NCBI RefSeq assembly: GCF_020524905.1 | Contig: NZ_JAIVKI010000015.1 | Span: 1-64,000 of the forward strand | Reading direction: 5' to 3' | DNA: 64,000 bases | Source of the DNA: Microbulbifer variabilis | GTDB taxonomy: Bacteria; Pseudomonadota; Gammaproteobacteria; Pseudomonadales; Cellvibrionaceae | In this document: one piece after another, positions 11,522-20,470 of the stretch | Position numbering within the stretch: the stretch's first letter is position 1 | Layout of the letters: each line of letters begins with the position of its first letter | Notes under the pieces: generated by a model | Database searches by the model: none | What the model saw: only the letters and a program-made list of their open reading frames with translations | What the model was told of the DNA's origin: nothing | Program-made: the position numbers and the translations under genes

Positions 11522-14176
11522 ATGGCCGATACCGACTTACAAGCCCTGTGGCACTGCCTATCTGCAAAGGAGGCGGCAAAACGGCTCGAAAGCAGCTATG
11601 AAGGACTATCTACAGGGGAGTCAAGACGTCGCCGACTCATTTATGGCTTGAATATCTTACCGACACCGAAAACTCCCAGTTTTCTACGACTATTTCTACG
11701 ACAGTTCGCAAGTCCATTAATCTATGTACTTTTGGCAGCAATGGGCGTCTCCTTAATGGTCGGTAAATTAGCCGACGCCACATTTATCGGATTGGTTCTG
11801 TTAATAAATGCTCTGATTGGCGCCTTACAGGAATTCCATGCTCACTTGAGCGCTAAAGCACTCCGTAAACTGATGGTAATCCCCGCCCGAGTCATTCGCG
11901 AAGGTAAAGTGCTGGAAGTTCCGAGTGAAGAACTGATGCCTGGAGATCTGGTGTTGCTGGAATCGGGCGATCGGGTACCTGCCGACTTAAGACTATGGCA
12001 ATCAAATAATCTGGAGGTTGATGAATCGGTACTTACCGGTGAGTCTCTGCCTGTCAACAAAGACAGCAATTTACTTTGTCATACCGAGACACCGGTAGCA
12101 GATCGGCTCAATCTTTGTTTTGCCGGTAGCCTTGTCGCCTCGGGTCGTGGACGCGGATGGATCACAGCCACGGGTTTAAGCACAGAGATGGGCAAGTTGA
12201 GTCTTAGTATGGAATCTATCGAGGCGGTCAAGCCTCCGCTTTTCCAACGTATTGAAAGGTTTAGTAAGAAACTCACAATTGCTTTATTGATCACCGTGGC
12301 AATACTGGCGGTGATTGAGTTGGCTCGGGGTACACCACTACTATTGATCTTCATGACAGCGGTCGCTTTGGCCGTATCCGCTATTCCCGAGGGGCTACCA
12401 ATGGCCCTGACAGTGGTACTCTCCATAGGCACTCGACGTATGGTTAGACGCCACGTGATTGTTCGAAAGCTCGTGGCCATAGAGAGCCTCGGTTCTTGCA
12501 CCGTTATCGCCGTAGATAAAACGGGAACTCTTACACAAAACTGTCTCGCCGCACGCGATGTGGTCTTTTTAGATAATCGCAAACTGGTCCGCGTCGATGG
12601 TTCGCCCTCGCAAGACAAGGGGTTATTACGGCTCTGTCGGGTAGCGGCATTGTGTAACGAGGCAGAGGTTTATCGAGCCAATGACGGTCAATGGCAGGGC
12701 ACTGGCGATGCTGTGGATCAAGCACTGCTGGTGATGACAAATAAATGTGTTGAAGATCCGTGTGAATTATTAAGACGCCATTCACTTTTGGCACAAATTC
12801 ACTACGAGCCAGCTCTTGGCTACGCGGCAAGCCTACATGTTGATGACACTGGACAATTGGTGTGTGTCAAAGGCGCCTTGGAAAAATTGCTGCCTATGTG
12901 TAGTCATATGGCCACTAGTGCAGGGGACATTCTTCTAGACAGTGAAATAGCGTTGACTAAGTTGAAGCAACTCGCGGAGCAGGGTGACCGAGTGTTGGCC
13001 TTCGCGGAAGGTCGCACTAACGGAAGAAACCAAATCGCACCGGAGCAGTTGTATAGCCTTTGTTTACTGGGGCTGGTAGGAATGGTAGATCCTCTAAGAC
13101 CTGAAGCGGCTCAAGCCGTCACTGAATGCCAGCGCGCCGGTATTCATGTCTGTATGCTTACGGGGGATCACCCGCATACTGCACTTAGTATTGCACGGGA
13201 ACTTAACTTGGTTGGTGATAAAGATGAGGCCGTATGTGGAACAGAATTAGCAAAAGCTGAATCTGAGGGCGATAAAGCGATTGATGCTCTAACAGCGGGT
13301 GCACGAGTGTACGCTCGGGTATCACCGGAGCAAAAATTAACGATTGTGCAATCTCTACAACGCCAGGGGGAGTTTGTGGCGGTTACCGGAGATGGTGTCA
13401 ATGACGCCCCCGCTTTGAATAGCGCCCATGTCGGTATAGCGATGGGGCTTCACGGGACCGAGGTTGCAAAGGAATCCTCCGATCTCCTTCTAACTGACGA
13501 TAATTTCGCTTCAATCGTAGCAGGGGTCGAGGAAGGACGTATTGCCTACCGCAATATCCGTAAGGTCATTTTCTTTCTTATCTCCACCGGTGCAGCTGAG
13601 CTAGTCCTATTTATATTAAGTGCCGTATTTTCAGTACCGTTACCTCTAACGCCAGTACAATTATTGTGGCTAAATCTGGTCACCAACAGTGTGCAGAGCA
13701 TCGGATTGGCTCTGGAGCCAGGGGAGGGCGATGAGATGCGAAGGCCACCGCGCCCTTCATATGAGCCACTCTTAGATTCGCTGATGTTACGTCGAGTGAT
13801 CACTTCTGGTCTGGTAATGGGGGGTATCGCTTTTGGCTGTTTTCTTGCGCAATTAAAATTGGGGTGGCAGCTGGAACTGGCTCGTAATAGTGTACTGCTA
13901 CTTATGGTTTTGTTTGAGAATGTACAGGTGATTAATAGCCGTTCGGAAACCCGATCTATCTTTCGGCAAGCCTTCTTTTCCAATCCTTTGTTATTATTGG
14001 GCACATTGGCTGCGCAGGGAATTCATATTTTGTCCATGTATTCGCCCTTAATGCAAAACGTTCTTGGCGTTAGTCCGGTCAGTTTGACGCTTTGGGTTGA
14101 GTTGTTGATGTTGGCTTTATTACAACTGTTGGCAATGGAACTATTACTGCTCCTTCCACATCGCCAGAAGAGGTAA
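11522..14176 (+). CDS. P2-type cation-transporting ATPase
   Basis: 884 residues, full length. The N-terminal cation-ATPase domain (AAKRLESSYEGLSTGES) is followed by membrane helices, actuator TGES, the ion-binding helix AIPEGLP (near residue 289), phosphorylation motif DKTGTLTQN (near 331), the hinge TGDGVNDAPAL, and a C-terminal transmembrane block with a PVQLLWLNLVTN stretch. These place it with P2-type (Ca2+, Na+/K+) pumps; the ion cannot be fixed from motifs alone. It is transcribed divergently from the P1B ATPase across a 255-base spacer. The ribosome-binding site before the ATG is weak. Confidence 0.93.
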   Translation: MADTDLQALWHCLSAKEAAKRLESSYEGLSTGESRRRRLIYGLNILPTPKTPSFLRLFLRQFASPLIYVLLAAMGVSLMVGKLADATFIGLVLLINALIGALQEFHAHLSAKALRKLMVIPARVIREGKVLEVPSEELMPGDLVLLESGDRVPADLRLWQSNNLEVDESVLTGESLPVNKDSNLLCHTETPVADRLNLCFAGSLVASGRGRGWITATGLSTEMGKLSLSMESIEAVKPPLFQRIERFSKKLTIALLITVAILAVIELARGTPLLLIFMTAVALAVSAIPEGLPMALTVVLSIGTRRMVRRHVIVRKLVAIESLGSCTVIAVDKTGTLTQNCLAARDVVFLDNRKLVRVDGSPSQDKGLLRLCRVAALCNEAEVYRANDGQWQGTGDAVDQALLVMTNKCVEDPCELLRRHSLLAQIHYEPALGYAASLHVDDTGQLVCVKGALEKLLPMCSHMATSAGDILLDSEIALTKLKQLAEQGDRVLAFAEGRTNGRNQIAPEQLYSLCLLGLVGMVDPLRPEAAQAVTECQRAGIHVCMLTGDHPHTALSIARELNLVGDKDEAVCGTELAKAESEGDKAIDALTAGARVYARVSPEQKLTIVQSLQRQGEFVAVTGDGVNDAPALNSAHVGIAMGLHGTEVAKESSDLLLTDDNFASIVAGVEEGRIAYRNIRKVIFFLISTGAAELVLFILSAVFSVPLPLTPVQLLWLNLVTNSVQSIGLALEPGEGDEMRRPPRPSYEPLLDSLMLRRVITSGLVMGGIAFGCFLAQLKLGWQLELARNSVLLLMVLFENVQVINSRSETRSIFRQAFFSNPLLLLGTLAAQGIHILSMYSPLMQNVLGVSPVSLTLWVELLMLALLQLLAMELLLLLPHRQKR

Positions 14177-14204
14177 TCATCATTTGACGGGTCGCATTTT
14201 GATA

Positions 14205-14615
14205 TTATGGCTCTGGTGTTCCAGTATCTTTAATACCCTTGGCCAACTCTTCCCTCGCTTCACTTGCTAGTCGTTCATAGCGGCGCAAGAAATCCCGTAA
14301 CTTGTCGTCATCTAATTCCTCTAAATCGAGTAATGCGTTATGAGCACCTTTGGTAGAACGAATCAATTCATCGAGTTTAATTTGGATCGCTTCTGTATCA
14401 CGGTTTTGGGTGTTTTGAATTAGAAAGACCATTAAGAAAGTGATAGTTGTGGTTAGGGTATTAATGATTAATTGCCATGTGTTGCTAAAAGAAAGCAATG
14501 GGCCTGTAATCGCCCATAGAAGGATAATTCCCAGAGCAGTTACAAAAACCTTTGGGCGACCACAAAAACGAGCAGCCGATTTAGCTAGCGTTGAATACCA
14601 AGTTGAAGAACGCAT
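14205..14615 (-). CDS. Low-affinity iron permease-family membrane protein
   Basis: 136 residues from the ATG at 14615, chosen because AAGGGA lies about 6 bases upstream. An in-frame TTG at 14657 would add 14 residues. Two membrane segments (about residues 22-36 and 46-66) follow a basic N-terminus, and NTQNRDTEAIQIKLDELIRS is the conserved block after the second helix. This matches the low-affinity Fe2+ permease family (Pfam Iron_permease), whose transport role in bacteria is poorly established. The C-terminal half is an acidic helical region. It sits between a P-type ATPase and Kup. Confidence 0.82.
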   Translation of the reverse strand: MRSSTWYSTLAKSAARFCGRPKVFVTALGIILLWAITGPLLSFSNTWQLIINTLTTTITFLMVFLIQNTQNRDTEAIQIKLDELIRSTKGAHNALLDLEELDDDKLRDFLRRYERLASEAREELAKGIKDTGTPEP

Positions 14616-14681
14616 GGCGATTCCCTTGTTGATGCAGAGCTGTGTAATAACTGACAAATGCAGAATAGCAACTGTGAGCGA

Positions 14682-16574
14682 TTAAATTTCAACTCTAGTC
14701 CCCAATTCGATAACACGACTCGACGGAATTCGGTAGTATTCGACGGCACTACCAGCATTGCGCACCATGGTAGTAAATAGAAGTTCTCGCCAGCGAGCCA
14801 TTCCACTGGGAACTTCCTCAAGAGGAACGACAGCTTCCCTACTTAGGAAAAATGACGTCTGATCAAGATTGATTTGCATCTTGCAATATTCACTCATTTC
14901 CAGCAAAGCTTGCTCAATATTCGGATGCTCCATAAAACCATATTGTAGGATCAGTCTATAGCAATTTTTTTCCAGTCGATGCAGGTAATACCTTTTTTCA
15001 TTTGAGACCCTGGGTGTTTCTGCGATTTTTACCGTTAGAAATACTATCCGATGATGCAGAACTTTGTTGTGAGTAAGATTATGTAAGAAAGCATGTGGGA
15101 CATATAGCGGCCTCGCCGTAAAAAATATGGCTGTCCCAGGTACCCGCACTGGAGGTTTCCGAAGAAGGTTTGGTAGAAACTGTGTCAGTTTAATTTCTCT
15201 AGTCAAGAGTCGGCGAGATAACGCTTTTTTTCCATCTCGCCAAGTAATCATCAGTAAGGTGGCAATAAAACCAAGTACTAACGGAAACCAACCGCCATGA
15301 CTAATTTTCGATAGACTGGAAGAGAAAAAAATAAGATCTATACAAATAAATAGTGCGGCACCGAAAAGGCATAGGAGGAGACTATAGTGCCAATGATACC
15401 TGTAGACAAAAGAAGCGATAAAAGTCGTCAACAACATTGCACCACTAACCGATATCCCATAGGCGGCAGCAAGATTGGTCGAGGTTTCAAAACCCAGTAT
15501 CGCAACACTCACCATAAGCATCAATAACCAGTTGATCACGGGTATGTATATTTGGCCGATTAGCTTAGAAGATGTATGTTTCACCGTCATCCTTGGAAGA
15601 TAACCAAGCTGTATGGCTTGTTTAGTCAGGGAAAATGTCCCTGAAATACACGCCTGTGAGGCGATTACTGTTGCTGAAGTTGCTAACAAAACCATGGGAT
15701 AGAGTGCCCAAGAGGGATACATTCTATAGAATGGATTAATGACTGCTACTGAATCAGCCATCAATATCGCCCCCTGTCCAAAATAGTTTATGGTTAAGGC
15801 AGGAAAGACGAGTCCTATCCACGCCAAGCGAATCGGTTTACGCCCAAAATGCCCCATATCTGCATAGAGCGCTTCAGCTCCCGTAAATACCAGCAGCACT
15901 ACCCCTAATATTAAAAAAGAAGCTACCCCATTCTTGGTAAGAAAGAACAATGCATGCAGTGGATTTAACGCTTCCAAGATTGATGGATTGCAAACTATAT
16001 TGGCAATGCCGCCTACCAACAGTGCTAAAAACCAGATAGACATAACTGGCCCAAATAATTTCCCCACGGATGCAGTACCAAAATGTTGCAAAGAGAACAA
16101 TGCTAGCAATACACAAATAGAAATAGGTAACACTACAGGTTTGAGATCTACCGCTCCTATTTCCAATCCCTCTATTGCCGATAACACAGAGATTGCTGGC
16201 GTCAATACTGCATCACCAAAGAAGAGCGCGGCACCACACAAACCAGAGAGAACGATGAGATTCTGGAGGCGCTGATGTTTTTTTGTTGCTGATAATGCCA
16301 ACGCTACAAGGGCCATGATTCCGCCCTCGCCGTGATTGTCAGCACGTAAAATCAAGATGACATATTTTATCGTAACAACAATCATCAGTACCCAAAATAT
16401 TGTTGAAGCGACTCCAAGGATATTAACGGAGTTAAGAGGTATGCCATGCTCTGGATGGAAAACCAGTTTTACGGCATAAAGGGGGCTGGTTCCGATATCG
16501 CCAAAAACAACACCGAGAGCGGCCAAAGTCAAACTCGCTCGAGCCTGTGGATTTGCAGAATCTGACTCATTCAT
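14682..16574 (-). CDS. kup: Kup-type potassium transporter
   Basis: 630 residues, typical of the KUP/HAK/KT family, which takes up K+ with protons across the inner membrane. The first helix carries the signature GVVFGDIGTSPLYAV. NHGEGGIMALVALA and GDAVLTPAISVLSAIEG follow, as do the later family blocks. About twelve membrane helices are followed by a cytosolic C-terminal domain of about 180 residues. The gene is on the minus strand between the iron-permease-like gene and ppsA. K+ uptake next to a P2-type pump and a glucan synthase points to osmotic adjustment. Confidence 0.95.
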   Translation of the reverse strand: MNESDSANPQARASLTLAALGVVFGDIGTSPLYAVKLVFHPEHGIPLNSVNILGVASTIFWVLMIVVTIKYVILILRADNHGEGGIMALVALALSATKKHQRLQNLIVLSGLCGAALFFGDAVLTPAISVLSAIEGLEIGAVDLKPVVLPISICVLLALFSLQHFGTASVGKLFGPVMSIWFLALLVGGIANIVCNPSILEALNPLHALFFLTKNGVASFLILGVVLLVFTGAEALYADMGHFGRKPIRLAWIGLVFPALTINYFGQGAILMADSVAVINPFYRMYPSWALYPMVLLATSATVIASQACISGTFSLTKQAIQLGYLPRMTVKHTSSKLIGQIYIPVINWLLMLMVSVAILGFETSTNLAAAYGISVSGAMLLTTFIASFVYRYHWHYSLLLCLFGAALFICIDLIFFSSSLSKISHGGWFPLVLGFIATLLMITWRDGKKALSRRLLTREIKLTQFLPNLLRKPPVRVPGTAIFFTARPLYVPHAFLHNLTHNKVLHHRIVFLTVKIAETPRVSNEKRYYLHRLEKNCYRLILQYGFMEHPNIEQALLEMSEYCKMQINLDQTSFFLSREAVVPLEEVPSGMARWRELLFTTMVRNAGSAVEYYRIPSSRVIELGTRVEI

Positions 16575-16736
16575 AATTTGTGATATCCAACTTTTCTAAG
16601 TTGGCCACTCTTGCTTTTTTATTTCTCTCATGCCACCTTGGTCACAAGTCAATTTTATGAGTCGTGGAGCACGCAAAGTATCTTTCGTTGGATATAAGCC
16701 TCTGACCAATAAATCTCATCACCTTTGGGAGTAGCT

Positions 16737-19151
16737 CTATGACATTTGACCCTGCTCGATAGCGGCTACCATTTCAATGGTTCGTAATAGCGCATCCGGA
16801 CTCAAACTAATGGAATCAATACCCATTTTCACAAGATATTCAGTTACCTCTGAATAATTTGATGGGGCCTCGCCGCAGATGCCTGCGGGAATGCCATTGC
16901 GGTGTGCTCCTTCAATTGCTAAACGAATCATTTCCAGCACACCCGGATCGCGTTCATCGAAATCAAAAGCTACGACATCTGAATCCCTATCCACGCCTAG
17001 TACAAGTTGGGTTAAGTCGTTAGAGCCAATAGAGATTCCATCAAATAACTTGCTAAAGGCATCTATCTGAACCACATTGTTTGGGATCTCACACATAACA
17101 TAGACCCCAAGCCCGTTTTCTCCTTGCTGTAAGCCATAATTGGACATTACCTGCAGTACCTGCTCACCCTCCGGAATACGGCGGCAGAATGGGATCATCA
17201 CTTTTATGTTGTCGAGGCCCATTTCTTCACGTGCGCGCTTCAATGCAGCGCACTCAAGCGCGAAACCATCTATATAGTTTGGATGTGCATAACGTGACGC
17301 ACCTCGAAACCCCAACATTGGGTTTTCTTCGTGTGGTTCAAAAGTTGCGCCTCCGATCAGGCGTGCGTATTCATTAGATTTAAAATCGGAAGTACGAACA
17401 ATCACAGGTTTTGGGTAAAAAGCGGCAGCAATTGTGCCGATACCTTCAGAGAGTTTTTGAATAAAGAAATCAGATCCATCACGATATATTTCGATAAGCT
17501 GGTCGATAGTTAGCTTATCCCGTTTGTCCTTGACTCTTTCCGGATGGGCCAGGGCCATCGGATGAACCTTGATATACTCATTAATGATAAACTCCATTCG
17601 TGCTAAACCAACACCATCACAGGGCAGGGCGCTCAACCGAAAGGCTTGTTCCGGACTGCCCAAATTAATCATCATTTTAGTTTTGGTTCTAGGCACATTC
17701 TCCAGTTCAATCGTTGTAGCATTGAAAGGAATTTCACCTGCAAAGACTCTACCGGTATCTCCCTCGGCACAGGACAAGGTAATAATCTCACCATCGTTGA
17801 CCCTATGCTCTTCCCCTATGCCGACTACGGCTGGAATCCCAAATTCTCGTGCGACAATGGCTGCATGACAAGTTCGTCCACCATGCTGGGTCACAAGGGC
17901 TGCGGCGCGGCGCATGGCAGGCCCCCAGTCGGGACTGGTACTGGCAGCGAAGAGTACTTCGTCTTTGGCAAAAGTCGCCAGCTGTTCTGTGTTTTCTATC
18001 CATCGCACCTTGCCAGAAGCAATCCCCGAACCAATCGCACGGCCCTCTGCCAAGATCGCACTTTTTTCCGGGATTTTGCCGAGTTTGAAACGCTGTATCT
18101 GATTTCGTGGTTTTTGTGAGGCTACAGTTTCAGGTCTTGCTTGGAGTATGTACAAAAGACCATCGTCAGAATCCTTGCCCCACTCGATATCCATGGGACA
18201 GTCACGACCAAACTTATTGCTATAGTATTTTTCAATTTCAATTCCATAGCCGGCTAACTTGAGGACTTCACTGTCACTCAGGCTATAGTTTCTTCTGATC
18301 GACTCGGGGGTTTTGATATTTTGGAGGTCTTGACAATTTTCACCTTCACCACCAAGCAGCATTTTTTGCTTTGCACCTAATTGCTTACGCAGAACACAAC
18401 GATGCCCTTTTTCAAAGGTAGGCTTATGAACATAAAATTCATCCGGGTCTACATTGCCTTGTACAATATTTTCCCCAAATCCATAAGCTGAATTGATAAA
18501 TACCACATCACGGTAACCGCTCTCAGTATCCAAGGTGAACATAACTCCACTGGAGGCTAAATCCGAGCGAACCATTTTCATTACCACGACAGCTTGAGCG
18601 ACTTTTAAATGGTCAAACTTATTACGCTCACGATAACTGATAGCCCGTTCGGTAAAAAGGGAGGCGAAACATCGCCGGCAGGCATCCAGTAAGCTATCCT
18701 CACCACCGATATTAAGGAAACTATCATGCTGGCCTGCAAAGCTAACATCAGGCAGATCTTCTGCAGTGGCGGAACTACGCACAGCCACTTTTAGTTGAGG
18801 GCCATATTCTTTAACTAGCGCCCTGTAGGCTTCAATAATTTGTTTTGCCAGTTCTTCGGGTAAATTGACATCGTATATCACTTGTCGAGCTTTGGATGCG
18901 ACCTCTGATAACCTATCTTCACCACCATCCTCGATATCCTTAAATATATTTCGTAAGGGCTTCAAGGCCTTAGCATGGTCGAGCACGGCCCGGTAAGCTG
19001 CAGCGGTAATAGTAAAACCATTGGGAATATGGATGCCCAGGGGGGTGAGGTACTGATACATTTCCCCCAGTGATGCGGCTTTTCCACCCACCTGGTCAAT
19101 GTTTTTAATGGAAATATCTTCAAACCAACGGACATATTGGTCATTATGCAT
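16737..19151 (-). CDS. ppsA: Phosphoenolpyruvate synthase
   Basis: 804 residues, usual length. It converts pyruvate, ATP and water to PEP, AMP and phosphate for gluconeogenesis. The N-terminal ATP-grasp-like domain begins with QVGGKAASLGEMY. The swivelling phosphohistidine domain has GGRTCHAAIVAREFGIPAVVG, with the catalytic histidine near residue 427. The C-terminal PEP/pyruvate barrel ends with GICGEAPSNYSEVTEYL. It is divergent from the UspA gene. Together with gap at the start of the block it suggests control of lower glycolysis and gluconeogenesis along with the ATPase. Confidence 0.96.
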   Translation of the reverse strand: MHNDQYVRWFEDISIKNIDQVGGKAASLGEMYQYLTPLGIHIPNGFTITAAAYRAVLDHAKALKPLRNIFKDIEDGGEDRLSEVASKARQVIYDVNLPEELAKQIIEAYRALVKEYGPQLKVAVRSSATAEDLPDVSFAGQHDSFLNIGGEDSLLDACRRCFASLFTERAISYRERNKFDHLKVAQAVVVMKMVRSDLASSGVMFTLDTESGYRDVVFINSAYGFGENIVQGNVDPDEFYVHKPTFEKGHRCVLRKQLGAKQKMLLGGEGENCQDLQNIKTPESIRRNYSLSDSEVLKLAGYGIEIEKYYSNKFGRDCPMDIEWGKDSDDGLLYILQARPETVASQKPRNQIQRFKLGKIPEKSAILAEGRAIGSGIASGKVRWIENTEQLATFAKDEVLFAASTSPDWGPAMRRAAALVTQHGGRTCHAAIVAREFGIPAVVGIGEEHRVNDGEIITLSCAEGDTGRVFAGEIPFNATTIELENVPRTKTKMMINLGSPEQAFRLSALPCDGVGLARMEFIINEYIKVHPMALAHPERVKDKRDKLTIDQLIEIYRDGSDFFIQKLSEGIGTIAAAFYPKPVIVRTSDFKSNEYARLIGGATFEPHEENPMLGFRGASRYAHPNYIDGFALECAALKRAREEMGLDNIKVMIPFCRRIPEGEQVLQVMSNYGLQQGENGLGVYVMCEIPNNVVQIDAFSKLFDGISIGSNDLTQLVLGVDRDSDVVAFDFDERDPGVLEMIRLAIEGAHRNGIPAGICGEAPSNYSEVTEYLVKMGIDSISLSPDALLRTIEMVAAIEQGQMS

Positions 19152-19474
19152 AACAGAGATCTTTGAAAATTTGACTTTAATTTCATCACAGGTTCAATCT
19201 GAATCTGTAATCTTGGCCATCGTCAAGCTAACCTGAAGAACAGTTCAAAAATAGCAGCTTTTTCTCTTTTCCAATCTGCACCCTAGAGGCAAATTTGGGT
19301 AATAGTGACCGACTGAGGGAGATTGAGGTGCACTAACAAAATTCTTTGGAACAGCTGCCGGGATTATAAACTCTGGTACGTTACATGCAGTTGCAGTTAA
19401 AGAGAGTTAGATTGCCAGTGACTTTCATCATGTTTTCTGGTGATTTTGGTTTTTCGTATACATAGAGAACATGT
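19152..19474. promoter_or_regulatory. Divergent intergenic region between ppsA and uspA
   Basis: 323 bases holding the upstream regions of two divergent genes. No open frame of interest is present. I looked for an FNR/ANR-type palindrome (TTGAT-N4-ATCAA), as USP genes are often controlled that way, and saw none. No other clear operator was identified. Confidence 0.4.
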
Positions 19475-20470
19475 ATGGCGTTCAAAAATATCCTGTTGCC
19501 ACTTGATGGCTCAGCTATCGCAGAAGAAGCCATTGCCCATGCAATGAAGATTGCAAAGGCGTGTGACGCAGTAATACACCTCTTACATGTTCAAAAATCC
19601 CAATCACAAGTGGGCGAGCAAAGTATCGATCCAGTAGATTGGCGCATGCGCCAGATAGAACTGAAAAGCTACCTGAATCAACAGGCGGAAGAGATTTCTA
19701 AAAGTGAGATTTCTGTTTCGCTATCCGTTGTTGAGGGTCGTCCGGCGGAGAAAATTGTCGAATATTGTGAAAATTCAAATATTGACCTGATTGTATTTAC
19801 AGCTTTCGGTCACGGTGGCCCCAGTCGCTTTGATTTTGGTAGTACTGCCCACAAGGTGTTCAGTGGTGCGGGTTGTTCATTTATGGTTGTCCGGCCAGGC
19901 ATGGCGCCTGTGATTCCAGAAAAGATTACCTATCATCGAATTTTAATCTTAATGGATGGTTCCCCACGATCTGAATGGGTCGCTTGTCACGTAGCATCTC
20001 TAATGCGAATGCAGGAGGAGGATGTAGAACTCATATTGCTTCAAGTCATCGCTATACCTGATATGCCTCGGCGGATGCCCATCACGCGTGAGGAGCATGC
20101 AACGCGGGAAAAATTTGTCGAATGCAACCGGCGCGCGGCTGAAGTTTATCTAGAAGAAGTAGCCCGCCAATTAGAAAATGGGATTAAAGTGCGTCCCTTG
20201 TTACTTGTTGCACAAAACGTCTCTGAGTGTATTTCTACGACTGCCGCTAAAGAAAATGTAGATTTGATCGCTATGAGCGCGTACGACTGGCAAACCGGCA
20301 AGCATCAAGTCACAGGCACTATATGTCACACCGTAATGTCCCACAGTAACCTGCCAGTACTGGTATTCCAGGATCTGCAGGAACCCAAATCACAGTCCCT
20401 GGGAGCAGACTCAGATACTTGTCAAATACGCTATGCAACTCACCCGGTAAGAAATGAAGCGCATCGATGA
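19475..20470 (+). CDS. Tandem universal stress protein (two UspA domains)
   Basis: 331 residues with two USP domains in tandem: residues 1-147 start with FKNILLPLDGSAIAEEAI, and residues 155-300 start with YHRILILMDGSPRSEWVA. USP proteins are cytosolic and bind ATP or respond to energy and oxygen stress. The expected nucleotide-binding glycine-rich motif is only partly recognisable (AFGHGGPSRFDFGSTA in domain 1; MSAYDWQTGKHQVTGT in domain 2). The stop overlaps the start of the cyclic-glucan synthase gene by 4 bases (ATGA), so the two are almost certainly co-translated. Confidence 0.92.
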   Translation: MAFKNILLPLDGSAIAEEAIAHAMKIAKACDAVIHLLHVQKSQSQVGEQSIDPVDWRMRQIELKSYLNQQAEEISKSEISVSLSVVEGRPAEKIVEYCENSNIDLIVFTAFGHGGPSRFDFGSTAHKVFSGAGCSFMVVRPGMAPVIPEKITYHRILILMDGSPRSEWVACHVASLMRMQEEDVELILLQVIAIPDMPRRMPITREEHATREKFVECNRRAAEVYLEEVARQLENGIKVRPLLLVAQNVSECISTTAAKENVDLIAMSAYDWQTGKHQVTGTICHTVMSHSNLPVLVFQDLQEPKSQSLGADSDTCQIRYATHPVRNEAHR

